Positions 18,577-33,000 of a stretch of 64,000 nt of DNA are shown here, piece by piece. The notes beneath the pieces are model-generated. The model did not search any database. It saw nothing but the letters and a program-made list of their open reading frames with translations, and was not told the DNA's origin. The DNA is taken from NCBI GenBank assembly GCA_037893225.1, contig JAZGUH010000444.1:151001-215000 (forward strand), written 5' to 3'. This DNA comes from Hippasteria phrygiana. Taxonomy: Eukaryota > Echinodermata > Asteroidea > Valvatida > Goniasteridae. The position numbers were made by a program, and so were the translations under genes. How positions within the stretch are numbered: the first letter of the stretch is position 1; each line of letters begins with the position of its first letter.

Positions 18577-21500
18577 GTAAGAATTACTTACAATTATTAC
18601 CTTTAAAGAAGTAGTTTAAAAATGCAACCCTAAAAATACTTATAAAATGTTTCCTGTATCGACACCTTTGCATATGATTTGTCTAAATTTCTTTCCAACA
18701 TCGTAATTGTCTCCCCTGACAGGTTCATCGGACTTCACGGTGCCCAACTTGGCGACTCTTGCCGCCTACCTGCGCAAGGAGACCATCCGGGACGAAGAGA
18801 CCGTGGTTTACTGATGGAGGCTTGCAATTGCCGTCGAAACGTCGCAGTCCACATCGTTGACTCCATCGTGAGACGAGTAAGAATTACTTACAATTATTAC
18901 CTTTAAAGAAGTAGTTTAAAAATGCAACCCTAAAAATACTTATAAAATGTTTCCTGTATCGACACCTTTGCATATGATTTGTCTAAATTTCTTTCCAACA
19001 TCGTAATTGTCTCCCCTGACAGGTTCATCGGACTTCACAGTGCCCAACTTGGCGTCTCTTGCCGCCTACCTGCGCAAGGAGACCATCCGCGACGAAGAGA
19101 CCGTGGTTTACTGATGGAGGCTTGCAATTGCCGTCGAAACGTCGCAGTCCACATCGTTGACTCCATCGTGAGACGAGTAAGAATTACTTACAATTATTAC
19201 CTTTAAAGAAGTAGTTTAAAAATGCAACCCTAAAAATACTTATAAAATGTTTCCTGTATCGACACCTTTGCATATGATTTGTCTAAATTTCTTTCCAACA
19301 TCGTAATTGTCTCCCCCTGACAGGTTCATCGGACTTCACGGTGCCCAAGTCGGCGATCTTTGTGGCCTACCTGCGCAACGAGAACATCCGGGACGACGAG
19401 ACCATGGTTTCCTGATGAAGACGAGCAGTTGCAGTCAAAACGTCGGGATCCACATCGTGGACTACATCTTGATACGAGTAAGAATTACTAAAATTATTAC
19501 CCTTAAAGAAATATTTTTAAAAATGCAACCCTAAAAATACTTCTAAAAGTTTTTTCTGTATGAATACCTTTGCATGTGATTTGTCTAAATTTCTTTCCAA
19601 CATCGTAATTGTCTCCCCTTATAGGTTCATCGGACTTCACGTTGACCAACTTGGCGACTCTTGCCGCCTACCTGCGCAAGGAGACCATCCGGGACGAAGA
19701 GACCGTGGTTTACTGATGGACGCTTGCAATTGCCGTCGAAACGTCGCAGTCCACATCGTTGACTCCCTCGTGAGACGAGTAAGAATTACTTACAATTATT
19801 ACCTTTAAAGAAGTAGTTTAAAAATGCAACCCTAAAAATACTTATAAAATGTTTCCTCTATCGACACCTTTGCATATGATTTGTCTAAATTTCTTTCCAA
19901 CATCGTAATTGTCTCCCCTGACAGGTTCATCGGACTTCACGGTGCCCAAGTCGGCGGCCTTTGTGGCCTGGCTGCGCAACGAGAACATCCGGGACGACGA
20001 GACCATGGTTTCCTGATAAAGACGAGCAGTTGCAGTCAAAACGTCGCAGTCCACATCGTTGACTCCATCGTGAGACGAGTAAGAATTACTTACAATTATT
20101 ACCTTTAAAGAAGTAGTTTAAAAATGCAACCCTAAAAATACTAATAAAATGTTTCCTGTATCGACACCTTTGCATATGATTTGTCTAAATTTCTTTCCAA
20201 CATCGTAATTGTCTCCCCTGACAGGTACATCGGACTTCACGGTGCCCAACTTGGCGACTCTTGCCGCCTACTTGCGCAAGGAGACCATCCGGGACGAAGA
20301 GACCGTGGTTTACTGATGGAGGCTTGCAATTGCCGTCGAAACGTCGCAGTCCACATCGTTGACTCCATCGTGAGACGAGTAAGAATTACTTACAATTAGT
20401 ACCTTTAAAGAAGTAGTTTAAAAATGCAACCCTAAAAATACTTATAAAATGTTTCCTCTATCGACACCTTTGCATATGATTTGTCTAAATTTCTTTCCAA
20501 CATCGTAATTGTCTCCCCTGACAGGTTCATCGGACTTCACGGTGCCCAACTTGGCGACTCTTGCCGCCTACCTGCGCAAGGAGACCATCCGGGACGAAGA
20601 GACCGTGGTTTACTGATGGAGGCTTGCAATTGCCGTCGAAACGTCGCAGTCCACATCGTTGACTCCATCGTGAGACGAGTAAGAATTACTTACAATTATT
20701 ACCTTTAAAGAAGTAGTTTAAAAATGCAACCCTAAAAATACTTATAAAATGTTTCCTGTATCGACACCTTTGCATATGATTTGTCTAAATTTCTTTCCAA
20801 CATCGTAATTGTCTCCCCCTGACAGGTTCATCGGACTTCACGGTGCCCAAGTCGGCGATCTTTGTGGCCTACCTGCGCAACGAGAACATCCGGGACGACG
20901 AGACCATGGTTTCCTGATGAAGACGAGCAGTTGCAGTCAAAACGTCGGGATCCACATCGTGGACTACATCTTGATACGAGTAAGAATTACTAAAATTATT
21001 ACCCTTAAAGAAATAGTTTTAAAAATGCAACCCTAAAAATACTTCTAAAAGTTTTTTCTGTATGAATACCTTTGCATGTGATTTGTCTAAATTTCTTTCC
21101 AACATCGTAATTGTCTCCCCTTATAGGTTCATCGGACTTCACGTTGACCAACTTGGCGACCCTTGCCGCCTACCTGCGCAAGGAGACCATCCGGGACGAA
21201 GAGACCGTGGTTTACTGATGGAGGCTTGCAATTGCCGTCGAAACGTCGCAGTCCACATCGTTGACTCCCTCGTGAGACGAGTAAGAATTACTTACAATTA
21301 TTACCTTTAAAGAAGTAGTTTAAAAATGCAACCCTAAAAATACTTATAAAATGTTTCCTCTATCGACACCTTTGCATATGATTTGTCTAAATTTCTTTCC
21401 AACATCGTAATTGTCTCCCCTGACAGGTTCATCGGACTTCACGGTGCCCAAGTCAGCGGCCATTGCTGCCTACCTGCGCAAGGAGACCATCGAGGAAGAC

Positions 21501-22309
21501 AAGACCATGGTTTCCTGATGAAGGCTAGCAGTCGAAACGTCGCGGTCCACATCGACTACATCGTGAGACAGCGGATAAGTATTGCTTTCATTATGATACT
21601 AAAAAAACAACCTAAAAAAATACAACCTTAAAAAATACAAAGTAACAAATCTGTAAAAATTCAACTCTAAAAATTCAAGCTGAAAAAGCTTTATAAATTC
21701 AAGCTTAAAAATGTAACCTAAAAAATTCCACGCTAAAAAACTTTCAAAATTCAACCTAAAAAACTATACTTGAAAAATTCCACGTTAAAAAAGCTTAAAA
21801 ACTTCAACCCCAAAAATTGCACCTTAAAAATTATAGAAATTCAAGCTAACAAAGCTTTAAAAATTCCACTGAAAAATAATTATATTTAAAAATTCATCAA
21901 ACATTTCCTATAAAAAATATTAAACACCCTTAAAGCTTAAACAATATATACATCCAAACAATTTAAAAGAATTCAACCTAAAACAAATCCACCTAAAATG
22001 ATAACGAAACCTAAAAATTGCAACCTAAAATCTTTAAAAATTCAACCCCTAAATGGAAACTAAACAATATTTGAAAATTTAACCTAAAAAATGTCACCTA
22101 AAAAATCCAAGGTAAATAAATGTTTTTAAAAATTCGATTTAAAAAGGCAAGCTAACAAAGTTTTAAAATTCCACTTAAAAAATTCGAGCTAAATACTACC
22201 TAACAACACAACCTAAAAATTTCTATCACCAAAATATAATCTAAATCTTAAAAAAATACATCATGAAATACTTTTTACATGTTCCTGTATCAATACCTTT
22301 GCATATGAT

Positions 22310-25300
22310 TTGTCTAAATGTCTTGCCTCCCCTTATAGGTTCATCGGACTTCACGGTGCCCAACTTGGCGACCTACCTGCGCATAGAGACCATCTGGGAC
22401 GAGACCATGGTTTCCTAATGAAGGCTGGCAGTTGCAGTCAAAACGTCGCGGTCCACATCGCTGATTACATCGTGAGACAACGAGTAAGAATTACTTTCAT
22501 TATTAACCTCAGAAAATACTTTTAAAATGGTTCCTGTATCAACATCTTAATTGTCTCCCCTTACAGGTTCATCGGGCTTCACGGTGCCTAACTCAGCGAC
22601 TTTTGCGGCCTCCCTGCGCAACCAGTCTATCCGGGACGACGAGACAATGGTTTCCTGATGAAGGCTTGCAGTTGCCGTCGAAACGTCGCAGTCCACATCG
22701 TTGACTCCATCGTTAGACGAGTAAGAATTACTTACAATTATCACCTTTAAAGAAATAGTTAAAAAATGCAAACCTAAAAATACTAATAAAATGTTTCCTG
22801 TATCGACACATTTGCATATGATTTGTCTAAATTTCTTTCCAACATCTTAATTGTCTCCCCTTACAGGTTCATCGGACTTCACGGTGCCCAAGTCGGCGAT
22901 CTTTGTGGCCTACCTGCGCAACGAGAACATCCGGGACGACGAGACCATGGTTTCCTGATGAAGACGAGCAGTTGCAGTCAAAACGTCGGGATCCACATCG
23001 TGGACTACATCTTGATACAACGAGTAAGAATTACTAAAATTATTACCCTTAAAGAAATAGTTTTAAAAATGCAACCCTAAAAATACTTCTAAAAGTTTTT
23101 TCTGTATGAATACCTTTGCATGTGATTTGTCTAAATTTCTTTCCAACATCGTAATTGTCTCCCCTTATAGGTTCATCGGACTTCACGTTGCCCAACTTGG
23201 CGACTCTTGCCGCCTACCTGCGCAAGGAGACCATCCGGGACGAAGAGACCGTGGTTTACTGATGGAGGCTTGCAATTGCCGTCGAAACGTCGCAGTCCAC
23301 ATCGTTGACTCCATCGTGAGACGAGTAAGAATTACTTACAATTATTACCTTTAAAGAAGTAGTTTAAAAATGCAACCCTAAAAATACTTATAAAATGTTT
23401 CCTGTATCGACACCTTTGCATATGATTTGTCTAAATTTCTTTCCAACATCGTAATTGTCTCCCCTGACAGGTTCATCGGACTTCACGGTGCCCAACTTGG
23501 CGACTCTTGCCGCCTACCTGCGCAAGGAGACCATCCGGGACGAAGAGACCGTGGTTTACTGATGGAGGCTTGCAATTGCCGTCGAAACGTCGCAGTCCAC
23601 ATCGTTGACTCCATCGTGAGACGAGTAAGAATTACTTACAATTATTACCTTTAAAGAAGTAGTTTAAAAATGCAACCCTAAAAATACTTATAAAATGTTT
23701 CCTGTATCGACACCTTTGCATATGATTTGTCTAAATTTCTTTCCAACATCGTAATTGTCTCCCCTGACAGGTTCATCGGACTTCACAGTGCCCAACTTGG
23801 CGTCTCTTGCCGCCTACCTGCGCAAGGAGACCATCCGCGACGAAGAGACCGTGGTTTACTGATGGAGGCTTGCAATTGCCGTCGAAACGTCGCAGTCCAC
23901 ATCGTTGACTCCATCGTGAGACGAGTAAGAATTACTTACAATTATTACCTTTAAAGAAGTAGTTTAAAAATGCAACCCTAAAAATACTTATAAAATGTTT
24001 CCTGTATCGACACCTTTGCATATGATTTGTCTAAATTTCTTTCCAACATCGTAATTGTCTCCCCCTGACAGGTTCATCGGACTTCACGGTGCCCAAGTCG
24101 GCGATCTTTGTGGCCTACCTGCGCAACGAGAACATCCGGGACGACGAGACCATGGTTTCCTGATGAAGACGAGCAGTTGCAGTCAAAACGTCGGGATCCA
24201 CATCGTGGACTACATCTTGATACGAGTAAGAATTACTAAAATTATTACCCTTAAAGAAATATTTTTAAAAATGCAACCCTAAAAATACTTCTAAAAGTTT
24301 TTTCTGTATGAATACCTTTGCATGTGATTTGTCTAAATTTCTTTCCAACATCGTAATTGTCTCCCCTTATAGGTTCATCGGACTTCACGTTGACCAACTT
24401 GGCGACTCTTGCCGCCTACCTGCGCAAGGAGACCATCCGGGACGAAGAGACCGTGGTTTACTGATGGAGGCTTGCAATTGCCGTCGAAACGTCGCAGTCC
24501 ACATCGTTGACTCCCTCGTGAGACGAGTAAGAATTACTTACAATTATTACCTTTAAAGAAGTAGTTTAAAAATGCAACCCTAAAAATACTTATAAAATGT
24601 TTCCTCTATCGACACCTTTGCATATGATTTGTCTAAATTTCTTTCCAACATCGTAATTGTCTCCCCTGACAGGTTCATCGGACTTCACGGTGCCCAAGTC
24701 GGCGGCCTTTGTGGCCTGGCTGCGCAACGAGAACATCCGGGACGACGAGACCATGGTTTCCTGATAAAGACGAGCAGTTGCAGTCAAAACGTCGCAGTCC
24801 ACATCGTTGACTCCATCGTGAGACGAGTAAGAATTACTTACAATTATTACCTTTAAAGAAGTAGTTTAAAAATGCAACCCTAAAAATACTAATAAAATGT
24901 TTCCTGTATCGACACCTTTGCATATGATTTGTCTAAATTTCTTTCCAACATCGTAATTGTCTCCCCTGACAGGTACATCGGACTTCACGGTGCCCAACTT
25001 GGCGACTCTTGCCGCCTACTTGCGCAAGGAGACCATCCGGGACGAAGAGACCGTGGTTTACTGATGGAGGCTTGCAATTGCCGTCGAAACGTCGCAGTCC
25101 ACATCGTTGACTCCATCGTGAGACGAGTAAGAATTACTTACAATTAGTACCTTTAAAGAAGTAGTTTAAAAATGCAACCCTAAAAATACTTATAAAATGT
25201 TTCCTCTATCGACACCTTTGCATATGATTTGTCTAAATTTCTTTCCAACATCGTAATTGTCTCCCCTGACAGGTTCATCGGACTTCACGGTGCCCAACTT

Positions 25301-27057
25301 GGCGACTCTTGCCGCCTACCTGCGCAAGGAGACCATCCGGGACGAAGAGACCGTGGTTTACTGATGGAGGCTTGCAATTGCCGTCGAAACGTCGCAGTCC
25401 ACATCGTTGACTCCATCGTGAGACGAGTAAGAATTACTTACAATTATTACCTTTAAAGAAGTAGTTTAAAAATGCAACCCTAAAAATACTTATAAAATGT
25501 TTCCTGTATCGACACCTTTGCATATGATTTGTCTAAATTTCTTTCCAACATCGTAATTGTCTCCCCCTGACAGGTTCATCGGACTTCACGGTGCCCAAGT
25601 CGGCGATCTTTGTGGCCTACCTGCGCAACGAGAACATCCGGGACGACGAGACCATGGTTTCCTGATGAAGACGAGCAGTTGCAGTCAAAACGTCGGGATC
25701 CACATCGTGGACTACATCTTGATACGAGTAAGAATTACTAAAATTATTACCCTTAAAGAAATAGTTTTAAAAATGCAACCCTAAAAATACTTCTAAAAGT
25801 TTTTTCTGTATGAATACCTTTGCATGTGATTTGTCTAAATTTCTTTCCAACATCGTAATTGTCTCCCCTTATAGGTTCATCGGACTTCACGTTGACCAAC
25901 TTGGCGACCCTTGCCGCCTACCTGCGCAAGGAGACCATCCGGGACGAAGAGACCGTGGTTTACTGATGGAGGCTTGCAATTGCCGTCGAAACGTCGCAGT
26001 CCACATCGTTGACTCCCTCGTGAGACGAGTAAGAATTACTTACAATTATTACCTTTAAAGAAGTAGTTTAAAAATGCAACCCTAAAAATACTTATAAAAT
26101 GTTTCCTCTATCGACACCTTTGCATATGATTTGTCTAAATTTCTTTCCAACATCGTAATTGTCTCCCCTGACAGGTTCATCGGACTTCACGGTGCCCAAG
26201 TCAGCGGCCATTGCTGCCTACCTGCGCAAGGAGACCATCGAGGAAGACAAGACCATGGTTTCCTGATGAAGGCTAGCAGTCGAAACGTCGCGGTCCACAT
26301 CGACTACATCGTGAGACAGCGGATAAGTATTGCTTTCATTATGATACTAAAAAAACAACCTAAAAAAATACAACCTTAAAAAATACAAAGTAACAAATCT
26401 GTAAAAATTCAACTCTAAAAATTCAAGCTGAAAAAGCTTTATAAATTCAAGCTTAAAAATGTAACCTAAAAAATTCCACGCTAAAAAACTTTCAAAATTC
26501 AACCTAAAAAACTATACTTGAAAAATTCCACGTTAAAAAAGCTTAAAAACTTCAACCCCAAAAATTGCACCTTAAAAATTATAGAAATTCAAGCTAACAA
26601 AGCTTTAAAAATTCCACTGAAAAATAATTATATTTAAAAATTCATCAAACATTTCCTATAAAAAATATTAAACACCCTTAAAGCTTAAACAATATATACA
26701 TCCAAACAATTTAAAAGAATTCAACCTAAAACAAATCCACCTAAAATGATAACGAAACCTAAAAATTGCAACCTAAAATCTTTAAAAATTCAACCCCTAA
26801 ATGGAAACTAAACAATATTTGAAAATTTAACCTAAAAAATGTCACCTAAAAAATCCAAGGTAAATAAATGTTTTTAAAAATTCGATTTAAAAAGGCAAGC
26901 TAACAAAGTTTTAAAATTCCACTTAAAAAATTCGAGCTAAATACTACCTAACAACACAACCTAAAAATTTCTATCACCAAAATATAATCTAAATCTTAAA
27001 AAAATACATCATGAAATACTTTTTACATGTTCCTGTATCAATACCTTTGCATATGAT
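22310..27057 (+). repeat. Higher-order block A2 (4748 bp, 14 modules)
   Basis: A near-perfect second copy of A1. Modules start at 22339, 22567, 22867, 23171, 23471, 23771, 24072, 24373, 24673, 24973, 25273, 25574, 25875 and 26175, all exactly 4748 bp after their A1 counterparts. The spacer is at 26340-27036. The near identity over 4.7 kb implies very recent duplication or ongoing homogenisation. Confidence 0.9.
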
Positions 27058-30000
27058 TTGTCTAAATGTCTTGCCTCCCCTTATAGGTTCATCGGACTTC
27101 ACGGTGCCCAACTTGGCGACCTACCTGCGCATAGAGACCATCTGGGACGAGACCATGGTTTCCTAATGAAGGCTGGCAGTTGCAGTCAAAACGTCGCGCT
27201 CCACATCGCTGATTACATCGTGAGACAACGAGTAAGAATTACTTTCATTATTAACCTCAGAAAATACTTTTAAAATGGTTCCTGTATCAACATCTTAATT
27301 GTCTCCCCTTACAGGTTCATCGGGCTTCACGGTGCCTAACTCAGCGACTTTTGCGGCCTCCCTGCGCAACCAGTCTATCCGGGACGACGAGACAATGGTT
27401 TCCTGATGAAGGCTTGCAGTTGCCGTCGAAACGTCGCAGTCCACATCGTTGACTCCATCGTGAGACGAGTAAGAATTACTTACAATTATTACCTTTAAAG
27501 AAGTAGTTTAAAAATGCAACCCTAAAAATACTTATAAAATGTTTCCTGTATCGACACCTTTGCATATGATTTGTCTAAATTTCTTTCCAACATCGTAATT
27601 GTCTCCCCCTGACAGGTTCATCGGACTTCACGGTGCCCAAGTCGGCGATCTTTGTGGCCTACCTGCGCAACGAGAACATCCGGGACGACGAGACCATGGT
27701 TTCCTGATGAAGACGAGCAGTTGCAGTCAAAACGTCGGGATCCACATCGTGGACTACATCTTGATACGAGTAAGAATTACTAAAATTATTACCCTTAAAG
27801 AAATAGTTTTAAAAATGCAACCCTAAAAATACTTCTAAAAGTTTTTTCTGTATGAATACCTTTGCATGTGATTTGTCTAAATTTCTTTCCAACATCGTAA
27901 TTGTCTCCCCTGACAGGTTCATCGGACTTCACGGTGCCCAAGTCGGCGGCCTTTGTGGCCTGGCTGCGCAACGAGAACATCCGGGACGACGAGACCATGG
28001 TTTCCTGATAAAGACGAGCAGTTGCAGTCAAAACGTCGCAGTCCACATCGTTGACTCCATCGTGAGACGAGTAAGAATTACTTACAATTATTACCTTTAA
28101 AGAAGTAGTTTAAAAATGCAACCCTAAAAATATTTATAAAATGTTTCCTGTATCGACACCTTTGCATATGATTTGTCTAAATTTCTTTCCAACATCGTAA
28201 TTGTCTCCCCTTATAGGTTCATCGGACTTCACGGTGCCCAACTTGGCGACTCTTGCCGCCTACTTGCGCAAGGAGACCATCCGGGACGAAGAGACCGTGG
28301 TTTACTGATGGAGGCTTGCAATTGCCGTCGAAACGTCGCAGTCCACATCGTTGACTCCATCGTGAGACGAGTAAGAATTACTTACAATTAGTACCTTTAA
28401 AGAAGTAGTTTAAAAATGCAACCCTAAAAATACTTATAAAATGTTTCCTGTATCGACACCTTTGCATATGATTTGTCTAAATTTCTTTCCAACATCGTAA
28501 TTGTCTCCCCTGACAGGTTCATCGGACTTCACGGTGCCCAACTTGGCGACTCTTGCCGCCTACCTGCGCAAGGAGACCATCCGGGACGAAGAGACCGTGG
28601 TTTACTGATGGAGGCTTGCAATTGCCGTCGAAACGTCGCAGTCCACATCGTTGACTCCATCGTGAGACGAGTAAGAATTACTTACAATTATTACCTTTAA
28701 AGAAGTAGTTTAAAAATGCAACCCTAAAAATACTTATAAAATGTTTCCTGTATCGACACCTTTGCATATGATTTGTCTAAATTTCTTTCCAACATCGTAA
28801 TTGTCTCCCCTGACAGGTTCATCGGACTTCACAGTGCCCAACTTGGCGTCTCTTGCCGCCTACCTGCGCAAGGAGACCATCCGCGACGAAGAGACCGTGG
28901 TTTACTGATGGAGGCTTGCAATTGCCGTCGAAACGTCGCAGTCCACATCGTTGACTCCATCGTGAGACGAGTAAGAATTACTTACAATTATTACCTTTAA
29001 AGAAGTAGTTTAAAAATGCAACCCTAAAAATACTTATAAAATGTTTCCTGTATCGACACCTTTGCATATGATTTGTCTAAATTTCTTTCCAACATCGTAA
29101 TTGTCTCCCCCTGACAGGTTCATCGGACTTCACGGTGCCCAAGTCGGCGATCTTTGTGGCCTACCTGCGCAACGAGAACATCCGGGACGACGAGACCATG
29201 GTTTCCTGATGAAGACGAGCAGTTGCAGTCAAAACGTCGGGATCCACATCGTGGACTACATCTTGATACGAGTAAGAATTACTAAAATTATTACCCTTAA
29301 AGAAATAGTTTTAAAAATGCAACCCTAAAAATACTTCTAAAAGTTTTTTCTGTATGAATACCTTTGCATGTGATTTGTCTAAATTTCTTTCCAACATCGT
29401 AATTGTCTCCCCTTATAGGTTCATCGGACTTCACGTTGACCAACTTGGCGACTCTTGCCGCCTACCTGCGCAAGGAGACCATCCGGGACGAAGAGACCGT
29501 GGTTTACTGATGGAGGCTTGCAATTGCCGTCGAAACGTCGCAGTCCACATCGTTGACTCCCTCGTGAGACGAGTAAGAATTACTTACAATTATTACCTTT
29601 AAAGAAGTAGTTTAAAAATGCAACCCTAAAAATACTTATAAAATGTTTCCTGTATCGACACCTTTGCATATGATTTGTCTAAATTTCTTTCCAACATCGT
29701 AATTGTCTCCCCTGACAGGTTCATCGGACTTCACGGTGCCCAAGTCGGCGGCCTTTGTGGCCTGGCTGCGCAACGAGTACATCCGGGACGACGAGACCAT
29801 GGTTTCCTGATAAAGACGAGCAGTTGCAGTCAAAACGTCGCAGTCCACATCGTTGACTCCATCGTGAGACGAGTAAGAATTACTTACAATTATTACCTTT
29901 AAAGAAGTAGTTTAAAAATGCAACCCTAAAAATACTTATAAAATGTTTCCTGTATCGACACCTTTGCATATGATTTGTCTAAATTTCTTTCCAACATCGT

Positions 30001-33000
30001 AATTGTCTCCCCTTATAGGTTCATCGGACTTCACGGTGCCCAACTTGGCGACTCTTGCCGCCTACTTGCGCAAGGAGACCATCCGGGACGAAGAGACCGT
30101 GGTTTACTGATGGAGGCTTGCAATTGCCGTCGAAACGTCGCAGTCCACATCGTTGACTCCATCGTGAGACGAGTAAGAATTACTTACAATTAGTACCTTT
30201 AAAGAAGTAGTTTAAAAATGCAACCCTAAAAATACTTATAAAATGTTTCCTGTATCGACACCTTTGCATATGATTTGTCTAAATTTCTTTCCAACATCGT
30301 AATTGTCTCCCCTGACAGGTTCATCGGACTTCACGGTGCCCAACTTGGCGACTCTTGCCGCCTACTTGCGCAAGGAGACCATCCGGGACGAAGAGACCGT
30401 GGTTTACTGATGGAGGCTTGCAATTGCCGTCGAAACGTCGCAGTCCACATCGTTGACTCCATCGTGAGACGAGTAAGAATTACTTACAATTAGTACCTTT
30501 AAAGAAGTAGTTTAAAAATGCAACCCTAAAAATACTTATAAAATGTTTCCTGTATCGACACCTTTGCATATGATTTGTCTAAATTTCTTTCCAACATCGT
30601 AATTGTCTCCCCTGACAGGTTCATCGGACTTGACGGTGCCCAACTTGGCGACTCTTGCCGCCTACCTGCGCAAGGAGACCATCCGGGACGAAGAGACCGT
30701 GGTTTACTGATGGAGGCTTGCAATTGCCGTCGAAACGTCGCAGTCCACATCGTTGACTCCATCGTGAGACGAGTAAGAATTACTTACAATTAGTACCTTT
30801 AAAGAAGTAGTTTAAAAATGCAACCCTAAAAATACTTATAAAATGTTTGCTGTATCGACACCTTTGCATATGATTTGTCTAAATTTCTTTCCAACATCGT
30901 AATTGTCTCCCCTGACAGGTTCATCGGACTTCACGGTGCCCAACTTGGCGACTCTTGCCGCCTACCTGCGCAAGGAGACCATCCGGGACGAAGAGACCGT
31001 GGTTTACTGATGGAGGCTTGCAATTGCCGTCGAAACGTCGCAGTCCACATCGTTGACTCCATCGTGAGACGAGTAAGAATTACTTACAATTATTACCTTT
31101 AAAGAAGTAGTTTAAAAATGCAACCCTAAAAATACTTATAAAATGTTTCCTGTATCGACACCTTTGCATATGATTTGTCTAAATTTCTTTCCAACATCGT
31201 AATTGTCTCCCCCTGACAGGTTCATCGGACTTCACGGTGCCCAAGTCGGCGATCTTTGTGGCCTACCTGCGCAACGAGAACATCCGGGACGACGAGACCA
31301 TGGTTTCCTGATGAAGACGAGCAGTTGCAGTCAAAACGTCGGGATCCACATCGTGGACTACATCTTGATACGAGTAAGAATTACTAAAATTATTACCCTT
31401 AAAGAAATAGTTTTAAAAATGCAACCCTAAAAATACTTCTAAAAGTTTTTTCTGTATGAATACCTTTGCATGTGATTTGTCTAAATTTCTTTCCAACATC
31501 GTAATTGTCTCCCCTTATAGGTTCATCGGACTTCACGTTGACCAACTTGGCGACTCTTGCCGCCTACCTGCGCAAGGAGACCATCCGGGACGAAGAGACC
31601 GTGGTTTACCGATGGAGGCTTGCAATTGCCGTCGAAACGTCGCAGTCCACATCGTTGACTCCCTCGTGAGACGAGTAAGAATTACTTACAATTATTACCT
31701 TTAAAGAAGTAGTTTAAAAATGCAACCCTAAAAATACTTATAAAATGTTTCCTCTATCGACACCTTTGCATATGATTTGTCTAAATTTCTTTCCAACATC
31801 GTAATTGTCTCCCCTGACAGGTTCATCGGACTTCACGGTGCCCAAGTCGGCGGCCTTTGTGGCCTGGCTGCGCAACGAGAACATCCGGGACGACGAGACC
31901 ATGGTTTCCTGATAAAGACGAGCAGTTGCAGTCAAAACGTCGCAGTCCACATCGTTGACTCCATCGTGAGACGAGTAAGAATTACTTACAATTATTACCT
32001 TTAAAGAAGTAGTTTAAAAATGCAACCCTAAAAATACTTATAAAATGTTTCCTGTATCGACACCTTTGCATATGATTTGTCTAAATTTCTTTCCAACATC
32101 GTAATTGTCTCCCCTTATAGGTTCATCGGACTTCACGGTGCCCAACTTGGCGACTCTTGCCGCCTACTTGCGCAAGGAGACCATCCGGGACGAAGAGACC
32201 GTGGTTTACTGATGGAGGCTTGCAATTGCCGTCGAAACGTCGCAGTCCACATCGTTGACTCCATCGTGAGACGAGTAAGAATTACTTACAATTAGTACCT
32301 TTAAAGAAGTAGTTTAAAAATGCAACCCTAAAAATACTTATAAAATGTTTCCTGTATCGACACCTTTGCATATGATTTGTCTAAATTTCTTTCCAACATC
32401 GTAATTGTCTCCCCTGACAGGTTCATCGGACTTCACGGTGCCCAACTTGGCGACTCTTGCCGCCTACTTGCGCAAGGAGACCATCCGGGACGAAGAGACC
32501 GTGGTTTACTGATGGAGGCTTGCAATTGCCGTCGAAACGTCGCAGTCCACATCGTTGACTCCATCGTGAGACGAGTAAGAATTACTTACAATTAGTACCT
32601 TTAAAGAAGTAGTTTAAAAATGCAACCCTAAAAATACTTATAAAATGTTTCCTGTATCGACACCTTTGCATATGATTTGTCTAAATTTCTTTCCAACATC
32701 GTAATTGTCTCCCCTGACAGGTTCATCGGACTTCACGGTGCCCAACTTGGCGACTCTTGCCGCCTACCTGCGCAAGGAGACCATCCGGGACGAAGAGACC
32801 GTGGTTTACTGATGGAGGCTTGCAATTGCCGTCGAAACGTCGCAGTCCACATCGTTGACTCCATCGTGAGACGAGTAAGAATTACTTACAATTAGTACCT
32901 TTAAAGAAGTAGTTTAAAAATGCAACCCTAAAAATACTTATAAAATGTTTCCTGTATCGACACCTTTGCATATGATTTGTCTAAATTTCTTTCCAACATC

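Larger units (their letters stand above)
17562..22309 (+). repeat. Higher-order block A1 (4748 bp, 14 modules)
   Basis: Modules start at 17591, 17819, 18119, 18423, 18723, 19023, 19324, 19625, 19925, 20225, 20525, 20826, 21127 and 21427, and the block ends with the spacer at 21590-22288. Each starts at the G after a pyrimidine-rich AG acceptor and most end at cga/gtaagaatt. The next block repeats the same order and spacing exactly 4748 bp later with very few substitutions (one is gacgcttgc here at about 19719 against gaggcttgc in A2). Confidence 0.9.
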